Assembly (NCBI GenBank): GCA_900546785.1
Contig: URED01000012.1
Coordinates: 1 to 49,981 of the forward strand
Source of the DNA: an uncultured Oscillospiraceae bacterium
GTDB taxonomy: Bacteria > Bacillota > Clostridia > Oscillospirales > Acutalibacteraceae
Length of the DNA: 49,981 nt
Direction of reading: 5' to 3'
Shown here: positions 23,831-32,519 of the stretch, in pieces
Layout: each line of letters starts with the position of its first letter
How positions within the stretch are numbered: position 1 is the first letter of the stretch
Notes under the pieces: model-generated
The model's database searches: none
What the model was told of the DNA's origin: nothing
Seen by the model: only the letters and a program-made list of their open reading frames with translations
Translations under genes and position numbers: made by a program

Positions 23831-25285
23831 TCAATCCAGCACCTGATAATATACCGAAAACTGATTGAGCTTGGTCTCAAACTTATCTTTAGGCTGTTCC
23901 TTAGGCACTTCAACCGGGTATTTGCCGGTAAAGCAGCCGTCGCAAAAGCCCATGCCCGTATTTTCGGCAAGGTGGTGCGTTGCCTTTACGGAAAGATAGG
24001 CAAGCGAATCCGCCCCGATGACCTGCGCGATCTCCTCCACCGTATTATACTTGCAGGCGATCAGATTATCGCTGCTGTCCACATCCGTGCCGAAATAGCA
24101 GGGGAATTTAAACGGCGGAGAGGACACACGCATATGCACTTCCTTTGCACCCGCCTCCCTGAGCAGGCTTACGATTCTTGCGCAGGTCGTGCCGCGGACG
24201 ATGGAATCATCTATCATGATCACGCGCTTGTCCTTTATATTTTCCCTGATCACATTGAGTTTTATACGCACGGCGTCCTCGCGCATATCCTGGCTGGGCT
24301 GGATAAAGCTTCTGCCTATGTATTTATTTTTGATAAAGCCCACGCCGTACGGCACGCCGCTTGCCTTTGAATAGCCGAGCGCCGCGTCAAGCCCCGAATC
24401 CGGAACGCCGATCACGATATCCGCGTCAACAGGGCTTTCCTTTGCAAGGAATTCGCCCGCTTTCATTCTGGCGTGCTGAACCGAGGCGCCCTCTATGACC
24501 GAATCCGGACGCGCAAAATAGATATATTCAAAAACGCACAGCCCGCAAGGCTTTTCAACACAGTGTGTCGTGTCCGATTCCAGCCCCGATGTGCTGATCG
24601 TCAGGATCTCGCCGGGGCGTATATCCCTTATGAATCTTGCACTGATTGTATCCAGCGCGCAGGATTCGGAGGCAACCACATACGCACCGTCGCCCGTTTT
24701 GCCGAGGCACAGCGGGCGAAAGCCCATCGGATCCCGAAACGCGATCAGCTTCGTTGCCGTCATAACAACGCAGGAATACGCGCCGCGCAGATCATTCATG
24801 ACCTTGGAGATCGCCTCCTCCGTGCTCCGGCTTGAAAGGCGTTCCTTAACGATGGAATAGGCTATGGATTCCGTATCCGAAGTACCGTGAAAAATAGCGC
24901 CGCCAAGCTCGAATTTTTTTCTGAGCTCTGAGGCGTTAACCAGATTTCCGTTGTGCGCAACGGCAAGATTGCCCTTGATATGGCGTATGACGAGCGGCTG
25001 GATATTGTTGTGGTTCTTGCCGCCCGTTGTGGAATAGCGCACATGCCCGATTGCCATATTGCCCTTGCCGAGAGCCTCCAGCTTTTCCTTGGTAAAGACA
25101 TCGGGAACAAGCCCGTCGCCGCGGTGATGGGTAAAAACGCCGTCGTCATTCACGGCTATGCCGCAACTCTCCTGCCCGCGGTGCTGAAGCGCATAGAGCG
25201 CAAGATACGCCGAGCGGGCGACATGGGTTGTTTTGTTTTCAAAGATTCCGAAAACGCCGCATTCCTCATGAATACTGTTAAACAT
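23831..25285 (-). CDS. purF: Amidophosphoribosyltransferase
   Basis: A 484-residue enzyme that makes 5-phosphoribosylamine from PRPP and glutamine, the first step of purine synthesis. The start MFNSIHEECGVFG shows an eight-residue propeptide before the nucleophile Cys9, followed by the Ntn glutaminase domain (to about 235) and the phosphoribosyltransferase domain with the PRPP loop VIMIDDSIVRGTT near 348-360. Cysteines in FPCYFGTD and GFCDGC match the B. subtilis-type [4Fe-4S] enzyme. AGGAGC precedes the ATG. It lies 20 bp after the split glutamate synthase genes, an unusual place outside a pur operon. Confidence 0.97.
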   Translation of the reverse strand: MFNSIHEECGVFGIFENKTTHVARSAYLALYALQHRGQESCGIAVNDDGVFTHHRGDGLVPDVFTKEKLEALGKGNMAIGHVRYSTTGGKNHNNIQPLVIRHIKGNLAVAHNGNLVNASELRKKFELGGAIFHGTSDTESIAYSIVKERLSSRSTEEAISKVMNDLRGAYSCVVMTATKLIAFRDPMGFRPLCLGKTGDGAYVVASESCALDTISARFIRDIRPGEILTISTSGLESDTTHCVEKPCGLCVFEYIYFARPDSVIEGASVQHARMKAGEFLAKESPVDADIVIGVPDSGLDAALGYSKASGVPYGVGFIKNKYIGRSFIQPSQDMREDAVRIKLNVIRENIKDKRVIMIDDSIVRGTTCARIVSLLREAGAKEVHMRVSSPPFKFPCYFGTDVDSSDNLIACKYNTVEEIAQVIGADSLAYLSVKATHHLAENTGMGFCDGCFTGKYPVEVPKEQPKDKFETKLNQFSVYYQVLD

Positions 25286-25305
25286 AGATCAACGCTCCTG
25301 TTTTA

Positions 25306-26040
25306 TCAGTTTGGTGTATACAGATTTGCATACGGCCTGGAGGTTGCGGGAGAAAGCTTTTTAAACGGCTTTGCCATGATCTCTTTAAAATCTGCCCCGA
25401 AATATCTGCAATATTTTTTTACATAGCCTTCAAGCTCTTTTTCATCCTCTTTGGTAAGGGAAGAAACTTTTATGTTTTGGGAAAGATTTTCCTTTGGAAA
25501 CGCGCCGCGCACAAAGATTTTGCCGCCGTGCATTCCTGAGGCGCAGTGCGTGCCGAAAAGCTTCTCGCCGCGCTTCATATTCAGCCCAAGCAGCACGATG
25601 GTGCCGCCCGCCATATATTCGCCGAGAAACGAGCCCGCGTTCTGCCCGATCACGATAACAGGCTTCATCTGTTCAAATTCCTTGATATGGATACCGCCGC
25701 GGCAGGCAACGTTATCACGCACATAGATACTGCCGTCACGCATACCGTAGCCAAGGGCGTCTCCGCTGTGGCCGTGAATAATGATCTCGCCGCCGTTCAT
25801 CGTGTTGCCGACGGCGTCCTGCCCGCTGCCGTATACAACGATCTTTCCGCCGTTCAGATAACAGGCAAGGTCATTGCCGGGCGTGCCGTGTATCTCTATG
25901 GATTTGCCGCTGTCCAGCGCACAGCCTATATAACGCTGGCCATTTACGTCCTTAACGGTTATCCGGCTTTTTTTGGAAAGTTCTGCCCTGATCTGATCGT
26001 TTAACGCCTCATATCTCTGAAGCCCTGCTTCTATACTCAT
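25306..26040 (-). CDS. Split glutamate synthase: GXGXG (alpha C-terminal) domain
   Basis: A 244-residue protein equal to the C-terminal beta-helix of large GltB. Repeated G-x-x-G-x-G motifs are visible (GKIVVYGSG, GGEIIIHGHSGDALGYGM, GGTIVLLGL, GGKIFVRG). In one-piece GltB this domain has a structural role next to the FMN domain; here it is a separate subunit. GGGAGGTG precedes the ATG, which overlaps the upstream stop as ATGA. It is the last GOGAT gene before purF. The 50-residue helical C-terminus is probably an assembly surface. Confidence 0.9.
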   Translation of the reverse strand: MSIEAGLQRYEALNDQIRAELSKKSRITVKDVNGQRYIGCALDSGKSIEIHGTPGNDLACYLNGGKIVVYGSGQDAVGNTMNGGEIIIHGHSGDALGYGMRDGSIYVRDNVACRGGIHIKEFEQMKPVIVIGQNAGSFLGEYMAGGTIVLLGLNMKRGEKLFGTHCASGMHGGKIFVRGAFPKENLSQNIKVSSLTKEDEKELEGYVKKYCRYFGADFKEIMAKPFKKLSPATSRPYANLYTPN

Positions 26041-27299
26041 AAGGCAACACCTCCCGTAAGCTTATCCGTTCTCGTTTCCCTGTTAAACAGGAACAGGGAC
26101 GGCGTATCCATAATATTGCCAGCAAGCGTATCCAGCGAAACGCCGTTTGCTATAATATTGGTGTAGATGCCGGCATTGTCGCTTGCATTGATCAGCACAT
26201 AGCCCACAAGCTTATCGCCCTCAAAAATGAGGCGCTTATAAGAATCGCCCTGCGCCTTGATCTTATCGTGATACTGCTCGCCCTTTGCGTTTATCAGCCC
26301 GCAGGTACAGATACGCAGCCCGTAAAAATCAATGGCGTTTACGCTGTAAGCGCCGGCAGCCTCGTGTGTTTCGCCCGCCATATTGGCGCCTGCCGCCATG
26401 CCCTGATAAACGGCGTTCGGCCATAAGGCGATGATCTTATTTGAACCGTCCAGCATATCAACGGAAACGGTGCAGTCGCCCGCAGCGTAAATATCCTTAT
26501 CGCTTGTCTGCATCGTTTTCTGGTCAACGATGATACCTCTGTTGACTTCCAGCCCCGCCTTTTCGGCAAGCACGGTCTCCGGGCGCACGCCTACGGCGAT
26601 GACAAGCACATCGCAATCCAGCGTTTCGCCGCTCTTCAAAAGAACGGATTTTACCATGCCGCCCTTTGTCTGCGCCTTAACGACCGTATTTTCAAGATGA
26701 AAACAAAGCCCGTGCGCCTCAAGGTATTTCTTTACGGAAACGGCGCTTTTTTCATCTAATATGGACGGCAGCACGCGCGGGGAAAGCTCCGCAACATGCA
26801 CGCTTTTACAGATCTTGGAAAGGCCCTCCGCCGCTTTCATACCGATCAGGCCCGCGCCGATCACAACGGCTCTTGTGTTTTTATTGACCGCCTTTTTCAG
26901 CGCCTTTGCGCTTGCAAGATCAAGAAACGTAAACACATTCTTGCAGCCCTGCGCGTTTTCAACGGGCGGCACGAACGGCTTTGAGCCGGCAGCGATGCAA
27001 AGCTTATCGTAGGGATATTCCTTTCTGCCCGCCTTAACGGTCTTCTTTTCCCGGTCTATCTTCGTGACCTCAGCGCCGGTGATAACGGCGATCTTATTGT
27101 CCGCATAAAACTGCGGCTTTCTTAAAAACATCTTCTTTTCCTCAACCGTGCCCTTCAGCAGATAGCTGATAGACGGGCGGCTGTAGGGAAAATAGTTTTC
27201 CCTTGTCAAAACCGTGATCTCGCCGTTTTTATCTGTTTTTCTGATCTGCTGCGCCGCCGCAAGTCCTGCCGCGGACGCGCCTATAATAACGTATCGCAT
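26037..27299 (-). CDS. FAD/NAD(P)-dependent oxidoreductase of the split GOGAT
   Basis: A 420-residue pyridine nucleotide-disulfide oxidoreductase of the NirB/rubredoxin-reductase type. The FAD motif VIIGASAAGLAAA is at the start, the NAD(P) motif AVVIGAGLIGMKAAEGL near 145-161, and the FAD-binding IYAAGDC near 270. It probably passes NAD(P)H electrons to the neighbouring four-cluster ferredoxin and on to the FMN subunit, the task of GltD in the common enzyme. ATG at 27299 overlaps the upstream TGA; GTG at 27302 is an alternative start, with GGAGGTGA serving both. Confidence 0.88.
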   Translation of the reverse strand: MRYVIIGASAAGLAAAQQIRKTDKNGEITVLTRENYFPYSRPSISYLLKGTVEEKKMFLRKPQFYADNKIAVITGAEVTKIDREKKTVKAGRKEYPYDKLCIAAGSKPFVPPVENAQGCKNVFTFLDLASAKALKKAVNKNTRAVVIGAGLIGMKAAEGLSKICKSVHVAELSPRVLPSILDEKSAVSVKKYLEAHGLCFHLENTVVKAQTKGGMVKSVLLKSGETLDCDVLVIAVGVRPETVLAEKAGLEVNRGIIVDQKTMQTSDKDIYAAGDCTVSVDMLDGSNKIIALWPNAVYQGMAAGANMAGETHEAAGAYSVNAIDFYGLRICTCGLINAKGEQYHDKIKAQGDSYKRLIFEGDKLVGYVLINASDNAGIYTNIIANGVSLDTLAGNIMDTPSLFLFNRETRTDKLTGGVAL

Positions 27300-27736
27300 C
27301 ACTGCTCACCTCCCGCTTCTGCCCAAACAAGCGCGCGGTTGGGGCAATTTTTAACGCACTGCGGCTCCTCGCCGGAACAAAGATCGCATTTGAGCGCGAT
27401 CTTGCCGGGCTTGATGCAGCCGTAGGGGCAGACGGCAAGGCAGGTCATGCAGCCTATGCACTTGCTTTCGTCTACGGAAACGATACCCGTTTTCTTATCC
27501 TTTTGCATTGCGCCGGTGATACACGCCTTCACGCAGGCGGGATCCTCGCAATGGCGGCAGTTGACCGCAACGGAATCCTCCCTGCCGCCCAGAACGGTAA
27601 TACGCGCAACGGGCGCGGGATCTTCCTCTTTATACGCCGTAACGATGTCCTTTGATACACTGTGCGCCGTTTTGCAATACACCTCGCAAAGGCGGCAGTT
27701 TATGCAAAGATCTTCACGGGCAAAAACTTTTTTCAC
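27299..27736 (-). CDS. Four-cluster 4Fe-4S ferredoxin of the split GOGAT
   Basis: A 145-residue HycB-like electron carrier with four Cys groups: CINCRLCEVYC, CRHCEDPACVKAC, CIGCMTCLAVCP and CDLCSGEEPQCVKNCP. It probably links the FAD oxidoreductase to the synthase subunit. GTG at 27736 is chosen because AAGGGGGG lies seven bases upstream; the frame is open to 27784, but that would overlap the upstream gene. Its stop overlaps the next start. Confidence 0.88.
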   Translation of the reverse strand: MKKVFAREDLCINCRLCEVYCKTAHSVSKDIVTAYKEEDPAPVARITVLGGREDSVAVNCRHCEDPACVKACITGAMQKDKKTGIVSVDESKCIGCMTCLAVCPYGCIKPGKIALKCDLCSGEEPQCVKNCPNRALVWAEAGGEQ

Positions 27737-27749
27737 AGCAATCCCCCCC

Positions 27750-29255
27750 TTATTCTCCGGCGTGCTTGATACCCAATATCTCAAGCTCTTTTTCGTTTAA
27801 GCCTATGCCGCGCAGCATCAGTCTGTTGCCGCGCAGCGAATCTATGGAATTGATACCCATGCCGCCCATGATCTCTTTGATCTCATGGTTCCACGCCTTA
27901 ACCAGATTGATCACGCGCCGGTGGGCGATCTCAGGATTGAGTCTTCTTGTAAGATCCGGGCGCTGGGTGGCGATGCCCCAGTTGCACTTGCCGGTATTAC
28001 AGGTCTGGCACATATGGCAGCCCATTGCAATCAGCGCGGCGGAGGCAATATAGCATGCGTCCGCGCCGAGGGCGATTGCCTTTACGATATCCGCAGAGCA
28101 GCGGAAGGAACCTGCCGCAACAAGCGAAACGTTTGAACGTATACCCTCATCGCGCAGCCTTTGATCCGCCGCCGCAAGCGCAAGCTCTATCGGGATACCT
28201 ACATTATCCCTTATTCTTGTCGGCGCGGCGCCCGTGCCGCCTCTGTAGCCGTCTATAACAACGATATCCGCGCCCGCCCTTGCAACGCCGGAAGCGATGG
28301 CGGCAATATTGTGAACCGCAGCTATTTTTACGGAAACGGGCTTTTCACCGTTTGTGGCCTGCTTTAAAGACCATATAAGCTGGCGCAGATCCTCTATAGA
28401 ATAAATATCGTGGTGCGGCGCAGGCGAGATAGCGTCTGAGCCGACGGGTATCATTCTGGCATTCGATACCTCCACGTTTACTTTTTCGCCGGGCAGGTGG
28501 CCGCCTATGCCGGGCTTAGCGCCCTGACCGATCTTGATCTCTATAAACTTGGAATTCAGAAGATAATCCTTGTAAACGCCGAAACGCCCGGAAGCGACTT
28601 GAACGCCGGCATATTTGCCGTAATCCTTAAGCTCGCTGTGCAGACCGCCCTCGCCGGTGTTGAACACGGTGCCGAGTTCTTTTGCCGCCATCGCAAGCGA
28701 TTTCTGCGCGTTCAGGCTTATAGAACCGAAAGACATGGCGGAAAACATGATAGGCGTTTCCAGCATGACCTGCGGCGGCATTTCCGTAAGGGACTTGCCT
28801 TTTTTCTTTACTTCCATCTTATCCGGTTTTCTGCCGAGGATCGTGCGGATCTCCATAGGTTCGCGAAGCGGGTCGATGGACGGGTTCGTGACCTGTGATG
28901 CGTTCAGCAGGATCTTATCCCAATAGATCGGATAAGGCTTGGGGTTTCCCATTGCGGAAAGCAGGGTGGAGCCGGTATTTGCCTGGCGGCAGATCTCCTG
29001 CTGGTAATCGGGAGTCCAGTTGGCGTTTTCCCTGTAATCGCAAACATATTTTTCTATTCTTAAAGCGCCCGTGGGGCATAGATCCACGCACCTGTGGCAG
29101 GCAACGCAGTTATCGGATTTAGAAATAACGGTCTCGCCGTCTTTCGGGGAATACATATGGCATTCGTTCGCGCACTGCCTTACGCAGCAGCCGCAGTTTA
29201 TGCACAGCTCTTTATCCCTGACTATCGTAAATCTTCTGGGAATATAATTGATCAT
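27750..29255 (-). CDS. Split glutamate synthase: FMN domain with ferredoxin head
   Basis: A 501-residue subunit. Residues about 15-70 hold two [4Fe-4S] motifs (CINCGCCVRQCANEC and CVACHRCVDLCP), absent from one-piece GltB. About 100-490 form the FMN-binding glutamate synthase barrel, with MSFGSISLNAQKSLAMAA near 170, IGQGAKPGIGGHLPG near 240-255, VIDGYRGGTGAAP near 330 and the 3Fe-4S cysteines in CHMCQTCNTGKCNWG near 423-437. It converts 2-oxoglutarate plus ammonia from the amidotransferase to glutamate. AAGGAGG precedes the ATG, which overlaps the upstream stop. This is the archaeal-type arrangement. Confidence 0.93.
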   Translation of the reverse strand: MINYIPRRFTIVRDKELCINCGCCVRQCANECHMYSPKDGETVISKSDNCVACHRCVDLCPTGALRIEKYVCDYRENANWTPDYQQEICRQANTGSTLLSAMGNPKPYPIYWDKILLNASQVTNPSIDPLREPMEIRTILGRKPDKMEVKKKGKSLTEMPPQVMLETPIMFSAMSFGSISLNAQKSLAMAAKELGTVFNTGEGGLHSELKDYGKYAGVQVASGRFGVYKDYLLNSKFIEIKIGQGAKPGIGGHLPGEKVNVEVSNARMIPVGSDAISPAPHHDIYSIEDLRQLIWSLKQATNGEKPVSVKIAAVHNIAAIASGVARAGADIVVIDGYRGGTGAAPTRIRDNVGIPIELALAAADQRLRDEGIRSNVSLVAAGSFRCSADIVKAIALGADACYIASAALIAMGCHMCQTCNTGKCNWGIATQRPDLTRRLNPEIAHRRVINLVKAWNHEIKEIMGGMGINSIDSLRGNRLMLRGIGLNEKELEILGIKHAGE

Positions 29256-30358
29256 TTCGCGCCGCCCTCCTTTTCATCAAGCTCCAGCGGAACGAAAACA
29301 GGCTCTGCGCCGCTTACGCTCCACACCTTTTCGGGATTGGGGCAGACAATCCGGATTGCAGACTCTTCTGAGGCAAAATACGCTCTTGTGCCCTTGGTTG
29401 CCGCTGTTAAAGAACGCAGCTTAAGGCGGTCATTGATCGCAAGCAGCCCCTTGTTTGAGCCGAGGATAACGGAAAACGGCCCGTTTACAAGCGCCGCGTT
29501 ATAAATGGAGCGCAGGGTGGTAAAATACTTTTTCCTTTCGGGATCCATTCGGTCGATCTCGTCCCACTCGGGCGCAGTAAGAACATCAGCCGCAACCTCT
29601 ATAGGCAGACCGTGATGGCGGATCAGATGATCAAACAGGTATGTAATGACCTCCGTATCCGTCTGCATGGTGCAAACATAGCCAAACTGCTCTATATAAC
29701 GCCTGTTTGCGTCATAGGAGGAGATCTCACCGTTGTGTACGATAGACCAATCCAGAATATTGAAAGGGTGCGAGCCGCCCCACCAACCCGGTGTGTTTGT
29801 GGGAAATCTGCCGTGCGCCGTCCACAGATAGGCATTATACTGATCCAGCATATAAAACTCGCCTACATCCTCCGGATAGCCCACAGCCTTAAAACAGCCC
29901 ATATTCTTGCCGCTTGAAAAGATAAATGCGCCGTCGATATGCTGGTTTACGCGCATAACGCTCTGCACGGTATACTCTTCCTCGTCCATACGCGCCTCAC
30001 GCATACGCACCTTGTTCGGCTTAGCAAAATAGCGCCATATATCCGGGCCGTTCGCAATGGATTCCACCTTTTTTGTGGGTATTTTTTCAGACACGTCAAC
30101 ATTGAAGTGCTTAAACAGATAATCCTCGCACTCGTTTTTTGCCTTTGCGCTCTCATAAAAAACGTGGAAAGCATAATCGTCCGCGTGGTCGGGATAAATC
30201 CCATACGCCGCAAAGCCGCCGCCGAGTCCGTTTGAACGGTCGTGCATAAGCGCGATGGATTTGATGATCTCAGATCCGTTGATCTTTCCGCCCTTGCGGT
30301 CTATGATAGCCGCGATGGCACAGCCGGACGGAATTCTGACCTGCCCCTCTTTCAGCAT
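29252..30358 (-). CDS. Split glutamate synthase: class II glutamine amidotransferase
   Basis: A 368-residue Ntn-type glutaminase equal to the N-terminal domain of GltB. The probable nucleophile is Cys13 in RIPSGCAIAAII, which implies removal of a 12-residue propeptide. ARMDEEEYT, GRFPTNTPGWWGGSHPFNILDW and SIVHNGEISSYDANRRY carry the substrate-binding Arg and the NGE oxyanion motif. It releases ammonia from glutamine for the FMN subunit. AAGGAGGAG precedes the ATG. First gene of the six-gene operon, behind a promoter at 30393-30421. Confidence 0.92.
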   Translation of the reverse strand: MLKEGQVRIPSGCAIAAIIDRKGGKINGSEIIKSIALMHDRSNGLGGGFAAYGIYPDHADDYAFHVFYESAKAKNECEDYLFKHFNVDVSEKIPTKKVESIANGPDIWRYFAKPNKVRMREARMDEEEYTVQSVMRVNQHIDGAFIFSSGKNMGCFKAVGYPEDVGEFYMLDQYNAYLWTAHGRFPTNTPGWWGGSHPFNILDWSIVHNGEISSYDANRRYIEQFGYVCTMQTDTEVITYLFDHLIRHHGLPIEVAADVLTAPEWDEIDRMDPERKKYFTTLRSIYNAALVNGPFSVILGSNKGLLAINDRLKLRSLTAATKGTRAYFASEESAIRIVCPNPEKVWSVSGAEPVFVPLELDEKEGGAK

Positions 30359-30392
30359 GTATACTCCTCCTTCAGAAGCTTTTCACATTGCA

Positions 30393-30421
30393 ATTATACG
30401 GCGAAAACGCTTGATTTACAA
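30393..30421 (-). promoter_or_regulatory. Promoter of the split GOGAT-purF operon
   Basis: On the minus strand TTGTAA (30416-30421) and TATAAT (30393-30398) are 17 bases apart, giving a leader of about 30 bases. No terminator or clear operator is seen in the leader. Confidence 0.75.
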
Positions 30422-30648
30422 TGGGAATGATACAATTTCATCATTTTATAAAAAAATGAGCAAGCGCCGCCCCGCATATATATAAAATTTCACGAATTCA
30501 ACAAAATCTTTGTTAAATACTTACAATCCCAATTGAATATAATATAGAAAATATAATAATTTTTGGCAAATTTGAATAAAATTTAACTGTTTTATAAGAT
30601 CAGCAAATAAATTAAGAATCAAAAAATCCGTTTGACTCTTTTTTCGTA
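30422..30648. other. AT-rich gap without a gene
   Basis: This stretch upstream of the GOGAT promoter is strongly AT-rich. Apart from a short GC-rich patch near 30460-30475 it holds no recognisable gene, repeat or hairpin. It borders the decayed phosphodiesterase fragment. Confidence 0.5.
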
Positions 30649-30891
30649 GACTGGTTTGAATTTGACCTGCACATCACGAAAGATGACGTACTTGTTCTGC
30701 TGCATGACGATACGCTGGACAGAACTTCAGACAGCGAAACGGTCTTTGGCGAGGAGGATGTGCGCCCCGAGGACAAGACCTATGAAGAATTAAGGCAGCT
30801 AAATATGGGCGCCGATTTTGAAAACGAAAGCGGCGAAAAGCCATATGCTCAGCTGAGCGGAGACGAAGTACCGGACGATCTGAAACAATAA
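30649..30891 (+). pseudogene. Glycerophosphodiester phosphodiesterase fragment
   Basis: A plus-strand frame without a start codon reads DWFEFDLHITKDDVL, then LLHDDTLDRTSD, then YEELRQLNMGADFEN, ending at TAA 30889-30891. This is the metal-binding heart of a GDPD enzyme (E-x-D and HDDTLDRT). The N-terminal HRG part and the roughly 150 C-terminal residues are missing; 5' to it the frame runs into AT-rich sequence within about 11 codons. It is a remnant with no sign of expression. It lies between the glnA end and the GOGAT promoter. Confidence 0.8.
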
Positions 30892-30925
30892 AAACGGGGT
30901 GTGCCGCTTTTGCGGTGCGCCCCGT
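30884..30925 (-). terminator. Terminator of glnA
   Basis: On the minus strand ACGGGGCGCACCGC pairs with GCGGCACACCCCGT (two G-U or mismatch positions) around AAAA, followed by TTTTTATTG. It lies about 70 bp after the glnA stop and overlaps the end of the GDPD remnant. Confidence 0.7.
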
Positions 30926-30997
30926 TGTGCTTTTATTCGGCCGACGCGGAATAAACCGCGCCGACCTTAACGGCATTGCTGCCAAAGAGAGGGTAAA

Positions 30998-32338
30998 TTA
31001 TTTTTTGAGGTATCTGTTAACTTCCCACTGGGATACCTGCGTTCTGTACTCATCCCATTCGTTTTTCTTGCCCTCGATATAAGCATTGAAAACGTGGTCG
31101 CCGACGGTCTCCTTGATAAACGGATCCTTTTCGGCCTCGTAAACAGCCTCGATCAGGCTGCCGGGAAGGCAATCTATATTTTCCTCTTTGATCTCTTCCG
31201 AATTAAGCCCGAATACATTATAATCCACGGGAGCGGGCGGTGTCAAACCTTTTTTAATACCGTCCAGGCCGGCAGCAAGGCAAAGCGCCATTTCAAGATA
31301 AGGATTGCAGGTGGGATCGGGGCAGCGAAGCTCAACGCGGGTGCCCTTTCCGCGGGCTGCGGGGATCCTTACAAGGCAGGAACGGTTTGAAGCAGACCAT
31401 GTTAAATAGCAGGGCGCTTCATAGCCGGGAACCAGTCTTTTATAGGAGTTTACCGTGGGGTTTGAGAAAGCGGCTATACCCTTGACATGCTCCATGATGC
31501 CGGCAATGAAATGATAAGCCGTTTCGGAAAGGCCAAGCTCGTCTGAAGGATCGTCAAACGCATTTGAGCCGTCTTCCAGGTTGAAAAGACTCATATTTGT
31601 GTGCATACCGGAGCCGTTTATGCCGAAGATCGGCTTTGGCATAAAGGTGGCGTGCAGACCGTGCTTTGTGGCGTAGGTTTTAACAACATGCTTAAAGGTC
31701 ATAACTCTGTCAGCCGTTGTCATAACATCGTCAAATCTGAAATCGATCTCGTGCTGCGATTCCGCAACCTCGTGGTGAGAAGCCTCGATCTCATATCCCA
31801 TATCCTCAAGCGCAAGGCAGATATCGCGGCGGCAGTTTTCGCCGGCGTCGTTCGGGTTCAGGTCAAAATATCCGCCCGTATCCGTAAGATCTGTTGTGGG
31901 ATTGCCGTTTTCATCACGCTTGAAAAGGAAGAATTCAAGCTCCGGGCCAACGTTGAAGCCGAAGCCCATATCGTTTGCCTCTTTAATGACCTTTTTAAGT
32001 ACGTTTTTGGGATCGCCCATAAACGGCGTTTTGTTATCCGCCATATAAACAGAGCAGATCAAACGGCCTGTGGTTTTGCCGCCGAAGGTCCTCCACGGGA
32101 AGATAGCCCAGGAATCCAGATCGGGGTGCAGATACATATCGGATTCGTCTATTCTTACGAAGCCGTCTATGGAAGAGCCGTCAAACATGCAGTCGTTATC
32201 CAGCGCTTTTTCAAGCTGGGAAACGGTTACTGCAACGTTTTTCATAAGGCCGAAAACATCGGTGAACTGAAGCCTTACGAATTCAACATTTTTCTCTCTT
32301 GCGTCCTTTAAAATGTCCTCTTTGGTAAGCTTGCTCAT
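30998..32338 (-). CDS. glnA: Glutamine synthetase, type I
   Basis: A 446-residue enzyme that makes glutamine from glutamate, ammonia and [23 protein letters not shown] near 50-70, the metal-binding GPELEFFLF and [32 protein letters not shown] and the [18 protein letters not shown] segment are GSI signatures. The length fits the GSI-alpha type of Firmicutes. AAGGAG precedes the ATG. It has its own promoter and a leader with a terminator. It stands next to the split GOGAT operon, so the two complete a GS-GOGAT cycle. Confidence 0.97.
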   Translation of the reverse strand: MSKLTKEDILKDAREKNVEFVRLQFTDVFGLMKNVAVTVSQLEKALDNDCMFDGSSIDGFVRIDESDMYLHPDLDSWAIFPWRTFGGKTTGRLICSVYMADNKTPFMGDPKNVLKKVIKEANDMGFGFNVGPELEFFLFKRDENGNPTTDLTDTGGYFDLNPNDAGENCRRDICLALEDMGYEIEASHHEVAESQHEIDFRFDDVMTTADRVMTFKHVVKTYATKHGLHATFMPKPIFGINGSGMHTNMSLFNLEDGSNAFDDPSDELGLSETAYHFIAGIMEHVKGIAAFSNPTVNSYKRLVPGYEAPCYLTWSASNRSCLVRIPAARGKGTRVELRCPDPTCNPYLEMALCLAAGLDGIKKGLTPPAPVDYNVFGLNSEEIKEENIDCLPGSLIEAVYEAEKDPFIKETVGDHVFNAYIEGKKNEWDEYRTQVSQWEVNRYLKK

Positions 32339-32361
32339 AAAACATATACTCCTTTGAAAAA

Positions 32362-32402
32362 ATAAAAAGGCATTCCGAAAAAACTTCGGAACGCCTTTGT
32401 TC
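32362..32402 (-). promoter_or_regulatory. Leader terminator/attenuator of glnA
   Basis: Between the glnA promoter and its ribosome binding site the minus strand holds AAAGGCGTTCCGAA pairing with TTCGGAATGCCTTT, followed by TTTATTTTTTC: a full intrinsic terminator. A competing small hairpin, GAAC-AAAGGC-GTTC (32389-32402), would break its 5' arm. The plan suggests transcription attenuation of glnA. ANTAR-type antitermination of glnA is known in Clostridium (NitR), and the six-base loop has A at 1 and G at 4 as ANTAR targets do, but the usual second hairpin is not seen. Confidence 0.6.
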
Positions 32403-32415
32403 TGAATACAATATC

Positions 32416-32444
32416 ATTATATTTTTCAAAACGGGAAAAGTCAA
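32416..32444 (-). promoter_or_regulatory. Promoter of glnA
   Basis: TTGACT (32439-32444) and TATAAT (32416-32421) on the minus strand with a 17-base spacer, near consensus. Confidence 0.85.
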
Positions 32445-32519
32445 CCGTTTTTTTTAAATTTGTTTGACCTGTAATTTTTACACATAAAACATTCTGCTGA
32501 TTTGTGCACCTTTTACAAA

